Assembly: GCA_945871065.1 (NCBI GenBank) | Contig: CAMBUL010000011.1 | Location: forward strand, 1-46,707 | DNA length: 46,707 nt | Reading direction: 5' to 3' | DNA from: Chthoniobacter flavus | GTDB lineage: Bacteria > Verrucomicrobiota > Verrucomicrobiia > Chthoniobacterales > JACTMZ01 | Shown here: positions 24,638 to 33,196 of the stretch, piece by piece | Position numbering within the stretch: the first letter of the stretch is position 1 | Layout of the letters: each line of letters begins with the position of its first letter | Program-made: the position numbers and the translations under genes | The notes under the pieces: generated by a model | Database searches by the model: none | What the model was told of the DNA's origin: nothing | The model's input: only the letters and a program-made list of their open reading frames with translations

Positions 24638-26088
24638 TGCTAATGGACAAAACCACAATTCAAACAACCACGGTTAATCCTCGCCACATTGGTGAACAAC
24701 AATTTTCCGAATTTCTCCGCCTTACTGCTTTTCCTACCCTCTTGGAGGAACTTAAAGGACAGGCGCTTGAAACCATTGGTTTTTTGACCAAACATGCGAC
24801 GCGTGCTATCGAATATCCTTGGGCCGCCCACCAACTCGAATCGCGCGGAGTGCGCACGGCGGTTGATGTGGGTGCTGGAGTCTCGCCGCTACCTTTGCGT
24901 TTGGCCAGTCGGGGAATCAAAGTCACAACCGTTGACTATAGCCGTAATGTGCGATCCTTGAAAGATCGTGAAAAGTGGACCGAGTGGGGATTCTTGGATT
25001 ACTCCCTCCTTGATCCTTCGATAAGCTCCTATAATAAGCCTCTTTCTAAAGTGGACCTCGAGGCCGGTTCTCTGGATGCATTTTACTGCATTAGCGTGAT
25101 TGAGCACACTCCACGGTCGCTACGCATCGAAATGCTCGAAACGGCGGCACAGCTTGTCAGGGCAGGAGGCTGGGGAGTGGTCACCTTGGACCTCGTTCCC
25201 CGCACCCGGCGGCTCCGCAATCGTGATCGAGGTCGCAAAGTCGAGGACGACAAAATTCATGGCACGGTTGACGATTTTGTCGATGAAGCGGCGATGGCAG
25301 GCTGGAAGCTAGAAACCACCGAAATCGCAAAGCAGATTCCTGGTGCCGTGACGGATGTGGCGATGCTTGTATTTCACAGGACCGCAGACCCCGCCCCAAC
25401 TGCGGAGGCACGCCGCCACGTTGTTGCGAACGGCGACTCGGCAAGTCTGCAAGAACGGTTCTCCAAAATCTATCGGCGCGGAGGCTGGTCCGGTGGCAAA
25501 GCGGGTTCCGCTTCGGGAGCGGGTTCCAGTTTGGAATACACGAAAAACCTCCGGCAGAATCTTGGGGCACTGCTCGAAGAACTCCGGGTCTTCACTTTTC
25601 TTGACGCTCCGTGCGGTGACTTTGCCTGGTTCAAAGAGGTTGAGGTCCCAGAAGGGATGGTTTACTTAGGCATGGATGTGGTGCGTGACCTGATCCGTGC
25701 CAATCAGTCAAAATTCGCCTCCCGCCACCGCGTTTTCTTTGCCGGCGACATCACAGCCGACCCCCTCCCGAGTGCCGACCTCATGATGTGCCGCGATTGT
25801 TTATTTCATCTTTCGGACGACGATTGTTTTGCGTTTCTCCAAAACTTTATTGCCAGCGACATTGACGCCCTTTTGCTCACTTGTCACCGAAACACGGCGA
25901 ACAACGACCTCCCCCCGGGGAAGGGATTCCGACAAATAAACTTCCGCTTGCCTCCCTTCTCCTTTCCGGAACCGCAAAAAGCTATCGAGGACTACGTCCA
26001 AGGTTTCCCCGCTCGCGACGTCTGTTTATGGCAGGCGGAGGAGCTCCGAGCTGCACTAGCCTCGCGAAAAAGTGGGGCCGCAACGTGA
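24637..26088 (+). CDS. Tandem SAM-dependent methyltransferase (two domains)
   Basis: The 483-residue protein contains two class I methyltransferase folds. The first has its SAM motif at about 70-95 (VDVGAGVSPLPLRLASRGIK) with VTTVDYS as the acidic strand and FYCISVIEHTP as a catalytic-region strand. The second has FLDAPCGDFAWFKEVEVPEG at about 318, YLGMDVVRDLI for the acidic strand and LMMCRDCLFHLSDDD. A Ser/Gly-rich linker (GGWSGGKAGSASGAGSS) joins them. It should methylate the polysaccharide or its terminus. Each half resembles stand-alone methyltransferases of other gene clusters, so this is a fusion. The ATG at 24637 overlaps the preceding stop; an ATG at 24643 is the alternative. Confidence 0.85.
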   Translation: MLMDKTTIQTTTVNPRHIGEQQFSEFLRLTAFPTLLEELKGQALETIGFLTKHATRAIEYPWAAHQLESRGVRTAVDVGAGVSPLPLRLASRGIKVTTVDYSRNVRSLKDREKWTEWGFLDYSLLDPSISSYNKPLSKVDLEAGSLDAFYCISVIEHTPRSLRIEMLETAAQLVRAGGWGVVTLDLVPRTRRLRNRDRGRKVEDDKIHGTVDDFVDEAAMAGWKLETTEIAKQIPGAVTDVAMLVFHRTADPAPTAEARRHVVANGDSASLQERFSKIYRRGGWSGGKAGSASGAGSSLEYTKNLRQNLGALLEELRVFTFLDAPCGDFAWFKEVEVPEGMVYLGMDVVRDLIRANQSKFASRHRVFFAGDITADPLPSADLMMCRDCLFHLSDDDCFAFLQNFIASDIDALLLTCHRNTANNDLPPGKGFRQINFRLPPFSFPEPQKAIEDYVQGFPARDVCLWQAEELRAALASRKSGAAT

Positions 26089-26459
26089 AGGACCTCTTTT
26101 TTACGGGAAAGCCCGGCACTCACTGCAGTCCAAACGAGGCGGTTTACTCTTTCTTGCATGCGACTCTGGTTTGTTTCCGGTTCTTCTCGAATGAACTGTG
26201 CCTGACTCAAGCGCCCAGTGCTTACGTCGGCACCTTTAGTCACTGTGGTTTTCGCGCCTTGTGAGGGCAGTTATGGTAATTAACGCGGTACGTATCTCGA
26301 AATTTGACCGACGCGAAGCGCAATTGCCTATACTTGTTCCAAAAATAGTGGGTACCGAGTTAAACCGGGACGACCAGCATTGATGCTGAGGCTAGGAAAT
26401 CCTTTAGTCACCCTTTTCTACCCCTATCCCTGCAGCACACTCCAGGAGGGGAAACTCCG
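26089..26459. other. Noncoding gap inside the capsule island
   Basis: The 371 bp hold no convincing gene. The right half looks regulatory: a promoter candidate at 26304-26334 and a strong Shine-Dalgarno (CAGGAGGGG, 26442-26450) before the ATG at 26460. Confidence 0.5.
26304..26334 (+). promoter_or_regulatory. Promoter candidate for the third capsule operon
   Basis: TTGACC (26304-26309) and TATACT (26329-26334) are good -35 and -10 matches but with a 19-bp spacer, longer than usual. They would start a transcript about 120 nt before the Stf0-like gene. Confidence 0.4.
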
Positions 26460-27311
26460 ATGCCCAGTTGTCGTCAGTTTATCGCCATAACGCCCCGCTG
26501 CGGGAGCACATGGTGGTGCGATCTGCTTGCTCACGCGGGCTTAGGTCGCCCGGCGGAATTTCTCAACGGTGATGGCCTGTGGTGCAAATCACGTCCCCCC
26601 AATACTCCACTTATCTCCTGGGCTGAACTGCACCAAGGCATGGCATGTTCGTCCGGCACGGAGCAATACGACCTCAAAGCAAGCTGGTTCCAATTCATGC
26701 CATTGCTCGACCCGCCGCTGGAGACAACTCTGGCAACGGAGGGTTTTCCAACCACCATATGGAGTTACCTGACGCGTCGTGACCTGCCGGCCCAGGCTCT
26801 CTCACTGTACCTTATGCGGAGAGTTGGCTCGGCTCACTCGCGCAAGGGCCAGGCCAAGCCCGTGTTTGATGCAACTTGGTTTCATCCCTCTCCGGCAAAT
26901 CATGAGGCACTGATGTGCTGGTTGCTGCACATCGTCCAGCAGGAGTATGGTTGGGAAGCTTTTTTCCTGCGTCACAGCATCAAGCCTTGGCGCTACATTT
27001 ATGAAGATATCGCACAGCACCCGATCCTCAGTCTTCGCCGGTATTTACGACATGCCGATCTCCGGGGAGTCCGGAGGGCGGAGCTCACATTAAGCCCCGC
27101 GGTCTGCGCTCGTCGTGCCACGAGATGCTCGAGGTTTGTCAAACGAGATTACCCCACAACCGCTTCGGGGGACTTGCTGGCGAGCTTCAAACATAGGTTT
27201 GCCCGACAGCTTTCGACTATCGACGAGCTGCGCGGGAAAGAGGCGGCTGCCTCACTCATGAAAATCTGCGCGATGAGCCGGTTAGACCGCAGTGAGATGA
27301 AAGGGCTTTAA
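26460..27311 (+). CDS. Stf0-like sulfotransferase
   Basis: The 283-residue protein begins with IAITPRCGSTWWCDLLAHAGLGRPAEFLN, the PAPS loop and following segment of the Stf0 family (the trehalose-2-sulfotransferase of mycobacteria is the model). SYLTRRDLPAQALSLYLMRR matches the Stf0 3'-phosphate region, and EAFFLRHSIKPWRYIYEDI matches its WxxYF...I.P..YE segment. Stf0 enzymes sulfate sugars. It starts with the best ribosome-binding site of the island (AGGAGGGG, about 9 nt before the ATG). It is the first gene of the block that leads into kpsC. It belongs to a different sulfotransferase subfamily from those at 20657 and 22941. Confidence 0.88.
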   Translation: MPSCRQFIAITPRCGSTWWCDLLAHAGLGRPAEFLNGDGLWCKSRPPNTPLISWAELHQGMACSSGTEQYDLKASWFQFMPLLDPPLETTLATEGFPTTIWSYLTRRDLPAQALSLYLMRRVGSAHSRKGQAKPVFDATWFHPSPANHEALMCWLLHIVQQEYGWEAFFLRHSIKPWRYIYEDIAQHPILSLRRYLRHADLRGVRRAELTLSPAVCARRATRCSRFVKRDYPTTASGDLLASFKHRFARQLSTIDELRGKEAAASLMKICAMSRLDRSEMKGL

Positions 27312-27384
27312 GCACAGTCACCTTTTGCTCGCGTCCCTGACATGCGGAACAGCCGCCTCCAAATAAGTCCCTCACCTACTGCCC

Positions 27385-28383
27385 GTGACTCAAACTCCGC
27401 ACAATTCGGCCCTAGTTCCGCCCGGGCACTCCCGCGCTGGCTACAACCATGCTTTTGTCCTTGCACCATCGCCATCTCCGACGCTCGAGTATTATTTTTC
27501 GCATGTCGCAGACAAAGTGCCGTCTGGAAACATCGAAACTTGCTACGCATCCCGACCCTGCGTGAAACGTCCGAAACTCCAACCCGGAACCTGGGTCGTA
27601 ATATTCAGGCATGCGCACCCGTCGTGGCTCCGCTTCATTCTTTCCCGAAGAGAGGAGCTATCACGCGTTACCTGGTTCCTCGATGATGACATTCCTGCAA
27701 TGCTTTGGCAGAGATCTTTGCCTACTGTGTACGTTTGGAAATCGTATGTGCGATACCTGCACGTTAAGGTCCTTCTGGCAGGAAGGGGAACGGACTATGC
27801 TTTCTCGACAGAGGAACTGGCTTCGCGCTTTCCCAATATCCCTCGCGAGGTATGGCCGCCTCGGAGGGTGGACCCGCCTGCGCGGGAGCTTCCATTGCTC
27901 TATTTTTACCATGCAACCTCGTCGCACCATGCCGAACTGGCGTGGCTTGCCCCAATAGTGGGAGAGGTCCAGCGCCGTGTTCCCGAAGCATGGTTTGAAC
28001 TGTTTGCGGACCGCACGGGAAGGGAAATTTTCCGTTCGGTTCCGCGGACCCGTTGCATTCACCCCATGGTCTGGGCGGACTTTTTGCGCTACACATCGAC
28101 TTTCAAGGCGGACGTGGGGCTTGCGCCACTCCTCGATACGGCTTTGAACCGGGCCCGCGCGCCTGTCAAGTTTTTCGATATCGCCCGCACCGGAGCTGCA
28201 GGCATCTTTTCCGAAAGCCAAACTTTTAAAGGCACCGTGCGGGATGGTGTCAACGGGCTCCTGCTGCCCAACGAGCCTGAGCGCTGGGTTGAGGCAATTA
28301 TTCGTTTGCTGCAATCCCCCGCAGAACGACTCAGCCTTGCCACCCAAGCAAGCCGTGATTGCGGGACAGCTTCTGCAAAATGA
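27385..28383 (+). CDS. GT-B family glycosyltransferase
   Basis: The 332-residue protein has a GT-B look: an N-terminal half ending in VTWFLDDDIPAML and a C-terminal half with LPLLYFYHATSSHHAELAWL, RCIHPMVWADFLRYTSTFKADVGLAPLLDTALNRARAPVKFFDIARTG and VRDGVNGLLLPNEPERWVEAI, which correspond to the donor-binding region of GT1/GT4 enzymes. It is probably a capsule sugar transferase acting near the Kdo-linker, given that its stop overlaps the kpsC start (ATGA). It starts with GTG at 27385; no ATG precedes the conserved part. The sugar is unknown. Confidence 0.75.
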   Translation: MTQTPHNSALVPPGHSRAGYNHAFVLAPSPSPTLEYYFSHVADKVPSGNIETCYASRPCVKRPKLQPGTWVVIFRHAHPSWLRFILSRREELSRVTWFLDDDIPAMLWQRSLPTVYVWKSYVRYLHVKVLLAGRGTDYAFSTEELASRFPNIPREVWPPRRVDPPARELPLLYFYHATSSHHAELAWLAPIVGEVQRRVPEAWFELFADRTGREIFRSVPRTRCIHPMVWADFLRYTSTFKADVGLAPLLDTALNRARAPVKFFDIARTGAAGIFSESQTFKGTVRDGVNGLLLPNEPERWVEAIIRLLQSPAERLSLATQASRDCGTASAK

Positions 28384-30437
28384 ACCGCTGGACCGACGTC
28401 TTGCCGGAGCGCTTCTTTCTCGGCTCACCGGGTGCGGTTCGTCAGCGCGGACATGCCCGACGCTTGGGGGAACTATTAGCGCCGTCCCGCATTACGGCCG
28501 ACCCAACAAAGGCACAAGCCGTCATCGCTTGGGGTCTCAAACCGAGTTCCGAGAAGGCGGCCGAAGCGGCAGCCCGACACGGGCTGCCGCTCTGGCGGGC
28601 AGAGGACGCCTTCCTCCGCTCCGTTTGCCCGCGGCAGTCAGACCCTGCGCTTGGTATGGTTTTTGACGACCTCGGCATCTACTATGACGCTGACCATGAA
28701 TCGCGGCTGGAGCGGCTGATTTTCCAAACTTCGGGCTCGGCGGCCAATGAGGAACGGGCCGCCAATCTGGTCCGTCTGTGGCGGAAGCACCGGGTTTCCA
28801 AATACAACCACGCGCGGGAGTTTTCTGGCCAACTCCCAGAAAACTACGTTCTGGTCGTCGATCAGACACTGGGAGATCTCTCCATTCGTCACGGCCGTGG
28901 GGACCCGTCTGTTTTCCACCGCATGCTCGAAGCTGCGCTTAAGGAGAATCCGGACGACCACATTGTGCTCAAAGTCCACCCTTTGGCGGCCAAAGGGACT
29001 AAGCCGGGACACTTCAACCTAGGAATGGTCGGCCGGGAACGGCGTATATACCTCATCTCAGAGGATACTCATTTGGTGCGCTGTATCGAGCAGGCCAAAA
29101 AAGTTTACACTGTCACTTCGCAAGCGGGCTTCGAGGCTCTTCTATGGGGCAAAGCTGTTCGCACCTTCGGCATGCCTTTCTACGCAGGTTGGGGATTGAC
29201 CGAGGACGCGATTGCTGCCCCCAGCCGGAGACGGCGTTGCCCCCTTGGACGATTGGTGCAAGCAGCTCTGGTCGATTATGCGCGCTATGTGAACCCCGAA
29301 ACCGGCCAGCAGTGCGAGCCGGAAGAAATCATCGAGTACCTCGGCGTTCAGCGGGAGATTATGGAGCGATACCCGGCGTATCTGGCTGCGCCCAGCTTGT
29401 CTCTCGCCAAGCGTGCCGCCGTAAGACGCTTTTTTCCTTGCAGCCAGGTCAACTTCAAAAAAAGCGCACTCCATGCAAAAAATACCGAAGCGGTCTTGGT
29501 TTGGGGGAGATCGCGCTCGCCCCACCATAGCTGCGGTAAACCCGTCATCCGACTGGAAGACGGCTTTATTCGCTCCGCGGGCTTAGGGTCCGCTTTCACA
29601 CCCGCTGCATCGTGGGTAGCGGATAGAACGGGAATCTACTTTGATGCTTCTCGGCCTTCCGACCTCGAGAGCATCCTCCAGACGGCAGTTTTCACCCCGG
29701 AGTTGCGGTCCAGGGCCAGGTCTTTAACCGAAGCGATAATCAGCGCTAGATTGACCAAATATAATGTCGGCTCGGACGGCTGGACTATACCGGACGGCGT
29801 CGGACGACTCATCCTTGTGCCCGGCCAAGTGGAGGATGATGCCTCGGTGGTTTGGGGATCTCCCCAGATCAGAACGAACATTGCGCTGCTCCGAGCCGTA
29901 CGCGAGCGGAACCCGGATGCCTACCTGCTCTACAAGCCTCACCCGGATGTCATCGCTGGCTCACGCTACGGAGGGGATGGTGCCTGGCTAGACTGGGCCG
30001 ACAGCATAGCTGACCGTTGGGTGTCATTAGATTCTTTGTTTCCGATGGTGCACGAGGTTCACACCATGACATCCCTCGCTGGGTTTGAAGCATTGTTGCG
30101 GGGCAAGTCCGTTACCGTCCACGGCATGCCTTTTTATGCTGGATGGGGGCTGACAAACGATATACTTGGGTCGCCTGGAAGGCGGGACCGGCTCTTGGAC
30201 CTTGAGGAGTTGGTTGCCGGTGCTCTCATCCTTTATCCGCTTTATCTCAGCGCAGTGACAGCACGCCCGACGACGCCTGAACGGGTCGTGCAGGAAATAG
30301 CGGAAGGACTTCGTCTCGGAGCCGCGGGCATATTAGAAACCCTGCTCGCACAATTCAAAAAAACCACCACTCGTTGGTCTGCTCCCTCTGAGAAGACAGG
30401 AGTGGGATCACTGCCTGCGAGGAACTTGCTGAGCTGA
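28380..30437 (+). CDS. kpsC: Dual-domain capsule Kdo transferase KpsC
   Basis: The 685-residue protein has the two-module architecture of KpsC (E. coli about 675), which builds the poly-Kdo linker on lyso-phosphatidylglycerol with two transferase activities of families GT99 and GT107. Both modules show the paired motifs: AEDAFLRSV and LEDGFIRSAGLGS; DLGIYYDA and RTGIYFDA; TSQAGFEALLWGKAV and TSLAGFEALLRGKSV; each followed by GMPFYAGWGLT. The ATG at 28380 overlaps the upstream glycosyltransferase stop. The C-terminus overlaps the 3' end of kpsS on the opposite strand by 30 bp. It is the best evidence that the product is a lipid-anchored, group 2-type polysaccharide. Confidence 0.96.
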   Translation: MNRWTDVLPERFFLGSPGAVRQRGHARRLGELLAPSRITADPTKAQAVIAWGLKPSSEKAAEAAARHGLPLWRAEDAFLRSVCPRQSDPALGMVFDDLGIYYDADHESRLERLIFQTSGSAANEERAANLVRLWRKHRVSKYNHAREFSGQLPENYVLVVDQTLGDLSIRHGRGDPSVFHRMLEAALKENPDDHIVLKVHPLAAKGTKPGHFNLGMVGRERRIYLISEDTHLVRCIEQAKKVYTVTSQAGFEALLWGKAVRTFGMPFYAGWGLTEDAIAAPSRRRRCPLGRLVQAALVDYARYVNPETGQQCEPEEIIEYLGVQREIMERYPAYLAAPSLSLAKRAAVRRFFPCSQVNFKKSALHAKNTEAVLVWGRSRSPHHSCGKPVIRLEDGFIRSAGLGSAFTPAASWVADRTGIYFDASRPSDLESILQTAVFTPELRSRARSLTEAIISARLTKYNVGSDGWTIPDGVGRLILVPGQVEDDASVVWGSPQIRTNIALLRAVRERNPDAYLLYKPHPDVIAGSRYGGDGAWLDWADSIADRWVSLDSLFPMVHEVHTMTSLAGFEALLRGKSVTVHGMPFYAGWGLTNDILGSPGRRDRLLDLEELVAGALILYPLYLSAVTARPTTPERVVQEIAEGLRLGAAGILETLLAQFKKTTTRWSAPSEKTGVGSLPARNLLS

Positions 30438-31685
30438 CGCCCGTTTTTCGAGCAGGCTAACGATCGAAGGAACGGCAAGACTGATTCCTTTGTCCGAGTA
30501 ATAAGACCCTCGGATAAGGCACCGACTGAACAGAACATCGCAGAAGTCACGATGCACACGCGGGTCAGGTGCCGTGGGATTACGCCAAAACTCGTCAAGA
30601 GATACCTGGGAGGCTAGTCCTGGGAAATTGTAAATGGCGCGCCCGAGTGCTTTGACCGGGCATCCATGGTCAAAAGCCGAGGTGGCCACGGTGCTGTTAA
30701 TGGTAACCAAGCCGCGGGTTTTTGCGAGGAGAGTGGGCAAATGGCCACCGTCGATAAAAAGAACCCGACTCGCTAAGCCGTGGTGGGCGGCAAGACGGGC
30801 GGTCTGGCCGCCGCGGGGCACTAGATCGTTGTCAAGAGGGTGGCACTTGACGACTAAACTCATTGGAGTCGGGGCGTAGCGCGCAAAGGACGCGAATACC
30901 TCCCCCAGAAACTCCTCAATGTCGAGGAAGTCCGAATGCTTCACGACTTGCGCGTCGCTATCCAGTTGCAGGGGCACAAAAAAGAAAGGCGTTCCCGAAG
31001 CAAGAAAGAACCCCAACCTTCTCAAATGCCGACGCTTCTCGCCGAGCGCGTGCCGCCTCAGGATGCGCCTGGACCAACCGAATAGCTCACGCATCGGATG
31101 ATAGGGGCGGTGGGAGCGGTAGTGCGGATGCAACCAAGGCATGGAAAGATTGGCGGCATGGTTCGAGACATCCCAAGCCGCACGCCTGACCATGGAAATG
31201 GGCACTGGATCGACCGAGCGGCAGGACACTGGGTCGGCGGATGCCGCAGCAGCGAGAGCCTCAGCAGATCTAGGCAGCGGTGAATTAGCGTTGGCCCCTC
31301 CGAAATCTAGAGACAGACAGTATGGGCGAAGATAACCCTCCTCAAAAACGTGTATGCGCAGGCCCAAATTCAGCGCCTCTTGGCAGGCCAGACCATGCAT
31401 GGGCCGCACGTCGGAAAAAAGCACGAGGTCTGTGATATTTTCGACCGCGAGAATTTCCCGCAGGAAGCCGGGCCACTCGTCATATCGACCACGGTAATTA
31501 ACTGCATCCGGCCGTCTCCAAAATAGACGGTCGCCGGCGCAAAAATTTACCCGCACACAGCGGTGGCCACGAGCATCAAGCTCGTCGGCAAGCCGCGCAA
31601 ATAAGGGCGAAGCAACACCTTGCAGGAAGAGAAAGGTCAGACCAGATCCTAAAAACGTGTCGTCGCGTTTTACGTCAGCGCGCAT
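30408..31685 (-). CDS. kpsS: Capsule Kdo transferase KpsS
   Basis: The 425-residue protein belongs to the KpsS family that adds the first beta-Kdo to the lyso-phosphatidylglycerol anchor before KpsC extends it. It shows the FLQGVASPLFARLADELDARGH start with VNFCAGDRLFW, VLFSDVRPMHGLACQEA, HVFEEGYLRPYCLSLD, SLVVKCHPLDNDL and INSTVATSAFDHGCPVKALG, all typical of capsule synthesis KpsS/LipB. It is on the minus strand, convergent with kpsC, whereas the two usually lie side by side. Its start overlaps the end of the LtaS-like gene by 16 bp, so the pair are one operon. Confidence 0.93.
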   Translation of the reverse strand: MRADVKRDDTFLGSGLTFLFLQGVASPLFARLADELDARGHRCVRVNFCAGDRLFWRRPDAVNYRGRYDEWPGFLREILAVENITDLVLFSDVRPMHGLACQEALNLGLRIHVFEEGYLRPYCLSLDFGGANANSPLPRSAEALAAAASADPVSCRSVDPVPISMVRRAAWDVSNHAANLSMPWLHPHYRSHRPYHPMRELFGWSRRILRRHALGEKRRHLRRLGFFLASGTPFFFVPLQLDSDAQVVKHSDFLDIEEFLGEVFASFARYAPTPMSLVVKCHPLDNDLVPRGGQTARLAAHHGLASRVLFIDGGHLPTLLAKTRGLVTINSTVATSAFDHGCPVKALGRAIYNFPGLASQVSLDEFWRNPTAPDPRVHRDFCDVLFSRCLIRGSYYSDKGISLAVPSIVSLLEKRASAQQVPRRQ

Positions 31686-33196
31686 GCGGAATTTTTCGGT
31701 TTCCTAGAAAACTCTCTTATGACAGAAAGAAGGACTCTCGGAAGTTCATGGGCACAGAGGGTGATTGGAAGGGATGCAAATGATTTGGTCAGTCCGTTGG
31801 TGGTGATCAGGTAATCAGTGTAAGGCGTGCGTGAGTGGAAGATGTCGCGAGCAAGTATCGGGGCATGATCTCCATACCAGCACAGCACGATTGGTCTGTC
31901 GAGGCGGGCGCCGAGAGTTACTAACGCGCCGAACATCTGGTCACTGTTACCGAGGTGCTGGAGGTAGGCCTCCCGCGGCGACTGGCCTTCGTCCAAACGG
32001 CCGGAAAGCCAAGGGCCATGGTTTTCCATAGTCACCGCAAAGGCGAAGCGTGGTTCCTCGCTTTCTTCGAAGAGGCGTTCCAAATAGACGGCCAAAGCGG
32101 CATCGGATACGTGAGGGCCGCAGCGCGGGGCGGTGCGGAATCGTTCAGCTCCGTGTAACCGGTCGAAACCCAAGGCGGGCATCACCCTGTTACGGCGGAA
32201 AAAGCGCAAGTCGTGAGGATGAACAAAGTCCGTGGTGTACCCTTCCTCTTTGAGTATTCCCGGGAGCGAAGCATATTGGCGCCGTTCGGCACGGGCATAC
32301 GGATTAAAGCAGTCACAGCCCAGCGCAGCTGGAGGAATCCCGGTCAGAAAGCTGAATTCGGTGCGCATGGTATAGGCTCCGCCGCAGGGCACGTCTAGAG
32401 ACCCGTAAGCTGACGCATCGTGCTTTGCGGCTTGGAAATCGGGCAAGTTTGGTGCGTCGACAAAGATTCTTCGTGGGTCAATAAACGACTCGCATTGGAC
32501 AGCGAGAACGTGAGGCAGCCGCGACAACTGGCTGGGCAGCCGGAGAAATTTATATTGCGGCTTGGGAGCCGACTGCTCGGTGATCCACCGGGAGTATTGG
32601 GCCAGCATTGGGACAAAAATACCCCACTTGTTCGTTGCCACCTGGGGACGGAGTTCATCGGCGGGCGCGCACAATAGCCTTCGGATTCTATCGGCCAAAA
32701 TAATATAGCGCGGCATGAGCCACAGCAGCATTGGTCCAGCGAGAAAAAGTGCCCACAAACCCCGATGAAGTGGTGGATCAAGCTGCGGCTCCATTCTAAC
32801 CAAGGAGAAAAGCAGGGCACCGAGTCCAAGGAGAATCAACCCTCCGGCGAGCGCATTACGGGGCGCAAGTAAGAGTTGCCCGTAATAGAGTCCGGGATAC
32901 CGAAGGATCTGGCCGACGAACTGCAGATCGAGAAAAACAAGCGGTTCGCCGAGCAAGTGGTGCTTGGTCCGGCCGGAAGCCACAAAGACACCGACCGTGG
33001 CCAGGCCCAGTACCAAGGAGATAATTGGGCGGTTAGTTGCGGCGCACCAAAAGCCATAGATGACGGCAAGCAGGAGGATTCGGAAAAAAAGCACCGTCGG
33101 CTGATACCACGTCTTGCGGTTTCTCTGGGTAACAGCCAACTCTTCAAGCGCGGAGCCGGCAAGGAGGAAGACTAACAAAGACAGCAAAAGACTCAT
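31670..33196 (-). CDS. LtaS-like sulfatase-fold phosphoglycerol transferase
   Basis: The 508-residue protein has about four to five transmembrane helices in the first 170 residues, then an extracytoplasmic alkaline-phosphatase-fold domain. Its metal and nucleophile motifs are VQCESF (Glu236), GGAYTMRTEFSFLTG with the likely catalytic Thr276, FVHPHDLRFF and WYGDHAP. These match lipoteichoic acid synthase and the OpgB/Cps-type phosphoglycerol transferases of Gram-negatives, which take glycerol phosphate from phosphatidylglycerol. No Gram-positive teichoic acid is expected here, so it probably decorates the capsule, its anchor or an osmoregulated glucan. A sulfatase role is less likely, because the active site has Thr and not the Cys or Ser of sulfatases. 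It is co-transcribed with kpsS. Confidence 0.85.
   Translation of the reverse strand: MSLLLSLLVFLLAGSALEELAVTQRNRKTWYQPTVLFFRILLLAVIYGFWCAATNRPIISLVLGLATVGVFVASGRTKHHLLGEPLVFLDLQFVGQILRYPGLYYGQLLLAPRNALAGGLILLGLGALLFSLVRMEPQLDPPLHRGLWALFLAGPMLLWLMPRYIILADRIRRLLCAPADELRPQVATNKWGIFVPMLAQYSRWITEQSAPKPQYKFLRLPSQLSRLPHVLAVQCESFIDPRRIFVDAPNLPDFQAAKHDASAYGSLDVPCGGAYTMRTEFSFLTGIPPAALGCDCFNPYARAERRQYASLPGILKEEGYTTDFVHPHDLRFFRRNRVMPALGFDRLHGAERFRTAPRCGPHVSDAALAVYLERLFEESEEPRFAFAVTMENHGPWLSGRLDEGQSPREAYLQHLGNSDQMFGALVTLGARLDRPIVLCWYGDHAPILARDIFHSRTPYTDYLITTNGLTKSFASLPITLCAHELPRVLLSVIREFSRKPKNSACALT

Noticed and set aside
15913-26360. GGGTACCGAG shared by the gaps at 15913 and 26350 as a regulatory element
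   Set aside because: A 10-base match between two gaps of this total length is expected by chance; only a short CGGGAC adds support.
31670-33196. True sulfatase removing capsule sulfate
   Set aside because: The nucleophile region reads GGAYTMRTEF as in LtaS-type enzymes; the Cys/Ser-x-Pro-x-Arg signature of sulfatases is absent.
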